DNA from: Sarcocystis neurona
Lineage: Eukaryota > Apicomplexa > Conoidasida > Eucoccidiorida > Sarcocystidae
Assembly (NCBI GenBank): GCA_000727475.1
Contig: KL647289.1
Coordinates: 1,821,079-1,885,078 of the forward strand
DNA length: 64,000 nt
Direction: 5' to 3'
In this document: piece by piece, positions 59,052-64,000 of the stretch
Layout: the number at the start of each line of letters is the position of its first letter
How positions within the stretch are numbered: position 1 is the stretch's first letter
Made by a program: the position numbers and the translations under genes
The notes under the pieces: model-generated
The model's input: only the letters and a program-made list of their open reading frames with translations
Databases searched by the model: none
What the model was told of the DNA's origin: nothing

Positions 59052-59824
59052 CTAGCAGACTACACGCAACTTGTAAAGGGGTACGGCAAGCCGCTTTTTC
59101 TGCATTTTCACGTATCCTCGTGCGCCTGGCAGGTCGCTGTCACTTGCGCCTGTAGAGGCACTACCTATACATCTGAGCATGTCACACAAAATACGAAAAA
59201 CAGAACAACTAATATGTGTTGCAAGCGTGTATGCAGAAATCTGCTCGCGTCGTCGCCAGTTGTTTCTACCAGTGGTGTTTACCATCAGCCACGCTTCTGA
59301 CCGGCGTCGCTCTTCTGTGCACGGCCGCAGGAAAGGGAAAAGGTTTGGGTCCTGCAAGATGGAACGAAACATCTCCATTCTACAAGAGAAATTGAGACGC
59401 AGTTCTGAAACACACGAACTCCTGCCTTACAAGTATTCGCTTTTCAGCCCTCATAACCAGGAGGGGGCAGAGGTTTCTGTGGCAAGTCGACGCTTTGCTG
59501 TCACCGCGTGGCAGGCACCTTCAAAAAACGAATCCCTGTATTTCTTCCTATGTCTTGCACGCTCCTGGACACGATGTGTCCCAGGATAATGTGGAGTCGA
59601 ACCGGGAAACGGGAGGCAGGAGCTTCTCTGAAATGTGAAAGAACACGCGAGTCCTGCTCACGTCTCCCGGTGCATGAGGAGGAATCAGAATCCCATCTCT
59701 CGTAAAAGCGCATTTGCGTGGGATTGCAAGCGTGTACACTACTTCTCAAGGTGGCGCGGTCTCGCAGGCAGCGGATAATAGAGAGGACATCTGCATTCTC
59801 GTCGCTAATTCTCTCTCTTAACAT
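59052..59824 (-). CDS. Unidentified 166-residue protein, three exons
   Basis: ATG 59824 starts exon 59519-59824 (MLRERISDENADVLSIIRCL then SRFPVRLHIILGHIVSRSVQ). Exon 59283-59379 follows acceptor CAATTTCTCTTGTAG and reads NGDVSFHLAGPKPFPFPAAV, donor GATG|GTAAAC. Exon 59052-59149 follows GTGCCTCTACAG and reads ASDSDLPGARGYVKMQKKRL to TAG. All three join in phase, total 166 residues. No signal peptide or membrane span. A purine-rich region upstream on this strand (pyrimidine-rich on plus, 59880-60020) is probably the 5' leader. A second open frame in exon 1 keeps some doubt. Not recognised. Confidence 0.6.
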
Positions 59825-60562
59825 TTCGAGCAGCCCGGACGTCTACACACGTCACGTAGCCTTGCGTGAAGTGTCCCTCTCGACCCTCTCTACCTGTCCT
59901 CCTCTATCGCTTTTTTTCCCTGCTTTCTCGCCTCCTGCTCTTGCGCTTCCCCTCTCGTACCCGTTCCTCTGCTCCCTACCCGTCACTCTCTACCTTCCGC
60001 CCTTCGCCAGGAAGCAGCGGCTCCGCTTTCCCACGCAGAGCCGCAGGAAACTGCATCAACAGCGTCTCTGCACGGGTTCGCTTTCTCCTGCTATTCTACA
60101 CGTACGCACACATCCCCTCCCCCAAGACAATCCTCATCAAAAAAGCTCTACAGGGATTTTCACGCATAGAATGGATCTAAAGAAAAAGCGTCAGCACTGG
60201 TAACAACAGCGCTTGTGCCGCATGCCACCTTTGCTGCACAAGTCAGCATCGTTAGGGGCTGAATCACCATTTGGAGTTTCCTCGTGTTTTTTTATGTGGA
60301 ACTTTAGATGCATCAGAACGTAGCAACTGATATTCGTTATTTATAGCGACACCATGGAATCTGAAGATCGCCCCGGGTAGCCGCTGTACGCGGTCTCTCG
60401 TGCTCCCTGTTCATTAGCAAGCCGTGCACTGCGTGTTGCGCCCGCTGGTGGTCAGCAAAATGACCTCCTTATAGTAGCAGTGACAGCTCTGGTGCTTGTG
60501 TCCCCGCGAAGTGCAGGGGGTGGTCGAAAAAAAGAATTCTACTCAGTCGGGTCGTCGTCGCA
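59825..60562. other. Intergenic stretch with pyrimidine-rich block
   Basis: Plus-strand C/T-rich block 59870-60010 with low stop density (source of a 161-codon plus frame of Ser/Pro/Leu-rich text), then mixed sequence. Probably the promoter/leader of the 59.05-59.82 kb gene. Confidence 0.5.
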
Positions 60563-61091
60563 CTAGGCCGGCACGAGAGACGGATCCAGCAGCTGAAACA
60601 CGTAGGGCAGCGTGAAAACCACCCCACTGGACAAAAGCACAGCGCAGCAGAAAGACAGGTGCAGAAGAAATCTGTACACCAAATCCTTGCAACGATCACT
60701 ACCGCCGGCAAAAGACTTGGACCCCGCATACATAAATATATATACATATGTATACACACACACACACCCCACCGTACAGTAGCCGTTCTTCTGTACCAGT
60801 GCGGAAGCACCATCCCCCTTCCGAGAGCAGTGACACGATAAATTTCATTTCTGTTCCTCGCTCTACTTTCCTCAAAAAAAAAACTGCGCGCCTCCAGCAC
60901 GCTCGTGCGGTGACTCAATAGCAGCCACGCATTCTTCGACTACCAGCTGCGAGGACAAAAATTCTCTTTCACCTACTTCCAGCAGTGTCGCATCTCTCCC
61001 TTCGCGACAACCTTGGCAGAAACCAACACGTTCTCTCCACAAGCTCCCGGCAAATCACCAGGAGTTCCTCACTACTCTCTACGACGAACAT
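60563..61091 (-). CDS. Small membrane protein (112 residues), three exons
   Basis: Exon 60977-61091 from ATG (MFVVESSEELLVICRELVER, donor GGAA|GTAGGT), exon 60778-60865 (ERGTEMKFIVSLLSEGGWCF, donor CT|GTACGG) and exon 60563-60698 (DRCKDLVYRFLLHLSFCCAV, stop 60563) join in phase. The C-terminal exon holds one hydrophobic span of about 22 residues (FLLHLSFCCAVLLSSGVVFT), so the protein could be tail-anchored. The frame is open upstream of the ATG through an acidic run coded by a (GAG)n tract at 61226-61242, so a longer N terminus is possible. No family recognised. Confidence 0.55.
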
Positions 61092-61332
61092 CGTAAGGGC
61101 TTGCCCTTTTTTACATACCACAACAGCACCCAAACAATCCCAAAGTACTGGAGCAGCCAGCCACCCTCCCGGACACAAACCAGCAGCCCGCCCATCACAC
61201 AAAAACCGGCACACTACATACAACTCCTCCTCCTCCTCCTCGTCCACTCATGCGAGAGCGCCCGTCCTTCTAACAGGCGTCGGCGTCGACACGCACACAC
61301 ACCGGCCTGTGCCTCATTGGTCGTTACACATA

Positions 61333-61800
61333 TGAGCACTTGGACAAAAAGTGGCAACGAACCAGATATCCTGGCTTCGTATCCTTCTCCGGGCACTGAC
61401 ACACCAAGCTGTGTTCGTTACAACACTGTCACCTGGACACAGACCTCTCTGACAGAAGAAGCAGCAGCAGTCCTAAACCCGCAACAAGGAAACTCAGGAG
61501 CGTTTCTCTCTCTATCAAACATAGCGTCCGCAGCTAGACGCGGGAACACGACGCCCGCGACGTTTAGTAGTTACTCTTTCCCGGTCTGCAGACGGAAAAA
61601 GGCAAAAAGGCAGTATATATGCCCAAGACACGGTCTTTGCTGCTCCACGCTAACGAGCCATCTCACACAGAAGTCCTTCAGTACGACGCACGACCACCCC
61701 GCCGCGAGAACTCACTATCCGTTCACGACCCGTCAGTCACAGGCGTGGGCCTGCAGTCCTTTAACACCTCCTCATACCTTGGCTCTTCGACACAACATCC
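61333..61800 (+). CDS. Possible plus-strand coding segment
   Basis: From ATG 61333 the frame reads STWTKSGNEPDILASYPSPG and stays open well past 61620. It is Ser/Thr/Asn-rich with normal variety up to about 61600. However the plus strand here is A/C-rich, which suppresses stop codons, and no splice signal or end was found. Weak candidate only. Confidence 0.25.
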
Positions 61801-62171
61801 ACATCTACATGTATAAACACACACACGTACACATTCATGATCCACACACATATGTATGTGTATACGCAAACTGTTAAGTGTCACATGATTACGCATGTTC
61901 CGCCATGTACCGGCGGCGATATAGTCCTCTGTGTGTATAGGTATCGATACATGTACAAATCTACACATACCCACACACACACACATATACATATATATAT
62001 CCCTCTCTCCCTTTGTCCACACAAGTATATGCGCCCGTGCTAACAGAGTGAAAATTTTCCCACAGACACAGAAGGATATGTGACGCATTCTCCCCTGTGT
62101 CCACAAATGTATATCTGTTATCTTTTATGTATGGGTAAACGTAACTTGTTGTAAACGAGTGGGGGCCTCAC
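61801..62171. other. Microsatellite sequence at return of repeat-rich DNA
   Basis: CA and TA runs (61818-61860, 61960-62010) mark the change back to repeat-rich character. No exon seen. Confidence 0.6.
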
Positions 62172-63809
62172 CTCGCGTCGCCGACGAAGGCTGCGTTGAG
62201 CCACGAGTCGATACAGATAGCGCTGATGGGCACCTGCGGCTCCACGCCTTGGCGAAGAGACAGAGAGAAGGGAAGCACGGAGGAAACACAGAAAGCAAAG
62301 GCCAGCAGCTCTCGACAAAAGATCGACTTTCTCTGCATTTACGCATAATTCAAGTATTATCTACCACATACACCAACACAGCAAGTAGTAAGAGTGAGAG
62401 TCTTCCCCACACTCTTCAGCGCGCAAAGTACGTGTGGGACCAAGTGCGCAGGGCGCGCGACGCGGAACGTGTCTGCCATACACATTGTAGATATTCGCGT
62501 ATGCATATGTATAGTCGCGCATATCTTCTTCATATGAACTCCTGCCATTTCTTTTCCTTCGTTGGAGTTTCACATCTCACACGTGGAAAATGGGACACAC
62601 TCCAACGTTTGGGAAAATCCTCTGGGAAGACCGGACCTTCGAGAGGACCAAGTACACACGCATATAAAGGACCCTACTAGTGGATACATATACACGCATT
62701 TACATACATATACATCCATACATATATCCACACAAACGCGGACATTCGTATACACATGTACACGTGTACGTGCGTTCAATAAATATACATCTACACATGT
62801 GTGTACGTGCATGCGCACATGTACACGTGCGTATATACATGCATATATGTACGTACATTCATGCAACATATATCTATGTATGTGTACAGGAGTATAAGGT
62901 GGACTGTGAAACTGAGGCATACACGCGTACGTATCTCAGGAGAAGGGGAAAATACTTCAACTCTTAATATATTCACAACAAGATAAACCTGCTTGTCCGG
63001 ATAAATACATGTTTACTCGTACACACAAACTTACCTAGTCATCCGTTACAACCTATATGTACACGTATATATATATATATATAATTACGTATGCGTTGTA
63101 TATATATTGCATCTCATCTCTTAAGTAACTGACTATTAAAGTATACTCACGTACAAATACGCGTGTGCGCGAAGTTACATGACCCTAAAAAACACCTCGT
63201 CATCACTCTTTCTCTCTGTCTCTCTGTATGTATACATATATATATATATATACGCCACCCTAGTGAGGACTGCTACGTCGTACATTCTTTCTGTATAAAT
63301 ATACATATATATGTATATACATGTCACCGTGCTAGGGACTCCTACGTCGCACACACTCTTGGTGTACGTATATGAATACACAAGGACTAGTTCAAGTACG
63401 TTAGCTGTCACATGTAAAGTACCTTTGCTGTCAGATTATAGAAGCGCATACCTATATATATAGAGAGAGAGAGAGAGACGCACGTGTATATACATACGTA
63501 TACAACTATACGTAGCGAGTATGTTACACTGGCACATCGTTACCTCGATGCACGTCTAGATAAAAGTACACCGGCATGTCAGTCGGTATATCTTGTACGC
63601 AGAAGACAAACAGCCACACACATGTGCGTGTGCTTCCCTTTCTTTCTTTGTTTGTCTTCCTTACTCTTCCTCTATCTTTTTCTTCTCTTTATATTTGCAA
63701 GCCGCTATATCTAACCTCGAATGTAGTTCCTGATGAGAGTGATTTGAAGCTCTCCATCGTCTTTCCGCCGTTCCAACCGCCGCACACTAATCGATCCATC
63801 CATGCACCC
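62172..63809 (-). CDS. Partial unidentified gene, three phase-linked exons
   Basis: Exon 63716-63809 (acceptor GTTCTGCTGCCGCAG; DGSISVRRLERRKDDGELQI; donor CGAG|GTTAGA), exon 62413-62472 (TFRVARPAHLVPHVLCALK; donor AAGA|GTGTGG) and exon 62172-62247 (acceptor CTCTCTGTCTCTTCGCCAAG; VEPQVPISAICIDSWLNAAF; donor CGAG|GTGAGG) fit one frame. The join LVPHVLCALKSVEPQVPISA reads as a continuous folded segment. The introns are repeat-rich (1.2 kb of TA/CA in the first). 5' and 3' ends are not in view; downstream exons below 62172 were not found. Family not recognised. Confidence 0.5.
62480..63715. other. Repeat-rich intron
   Basis: TA/CA microsatellites at 62680-62870, 63060-63110, 63225-63250 and 63460-63480 in otherwise mixed sequence. 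Two segments near 63240 and 63325 share CCNTAGTGAGGACTGCTACG then TCGYACA (about 80 bases apart), another small local duplication. Confidence 0.5.
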
Positions 63810-64000
63810 CTGCGGCAGCAGAACCACCAACAGGACATTTGTAGCAGCGACAGCAACGGCAAATACATACTAATACACGTTGTATACTATATACTGTATA
63901 TATATATGAATGCATATATATATATATACATACACACATAGATACGCAGTTACATATAATGGATCTACTACTAGTGTCATCCATATACATGCACATATAG

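Noticed and set aside
59584..59605. tRNA-like GTTCGACTCC segment on minus
   Set aside because: No matching acceptor stem or anticodon arm around it; it lies inside a coding exon.
59718..60203. 161-codon plus frame
   Set aside because: Lies in a C/T-rich block with low stop density and is antisense to the start of the 166-residue gene.

Overview
The window looks like nuclear DNA of an apicomplexan coccidian, most probably an avian Eimeria. The basis is established knowledge of that genus (very abundant CAG/CTG trinucleotide runs that encode homopolymeric Gln/Ala/Ser tracts, intron-rich genes, chromosomes built of alternating repeat-rich and repeat-poor segments) matched to what is seen here: dense CAG/CTG runs on one strand, long (TA)n/(CA)n stretches, and genes split into small exons with GT..AG junctions. 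There is no bacterial operon structure. No tRNA, rRNA, CRISPR array or integrase was recognised. All multi-exon models were built by hand by chaining junctions whose codon phases agree; none has been tested against transcripts.

Layout. Positions 1-37 kb are repeat-rich. A minus-strand DEAD-box-like RNA helicase gene fills most of this segment (about 33.0 kb down to 6.35 kb). Its motifs occur in the correct order in separate exons: Q/motif I, Ia, Ib, II, III, V, VI, then a basic tail. The introns are kilobases of TA/CA microsatellite, many containing short degenerate tandem families that appear private to one intron. A minus-strand terminal exon of another gene lies at 4.34-4.53 kb, and a poorly resolved minus-strand gene lies at 34-36.5 kb.

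Positions 37.1-61 kb are repeat-poor and gene-dense. Minus-strand models are: a Cys-rich membrane protein (37.6-40.0 kb); a very large, mostly disordered protein of about 2,730 residues with a 4.46-kb exon (40.7-51.3 kb); a ~405-residue protein (52.0-54.0 kb); a partial gene (55.4-56.4 kb); a 166-residue protein (59.05-59.82 kb); and a 112-residue membrane protein (60.56-61.09 kb). The one clear plus-strand gene is a four-span LAPTM/MTP-like protein at 56.9-57.6 kb. From about 61.8 kb repeats return, enclosing three phase-compatible exons of a further minus-strand gene (62.2-63.8 kb).

The genes do not form an evident pathway. The main points of interest are the helicase with eroded catalytic motifs and giant tandem-built introns, a perfect 91-bp inverted repeat, a second long imperfect inverted repeat, and the sharp change of sequence character near 37 kb.
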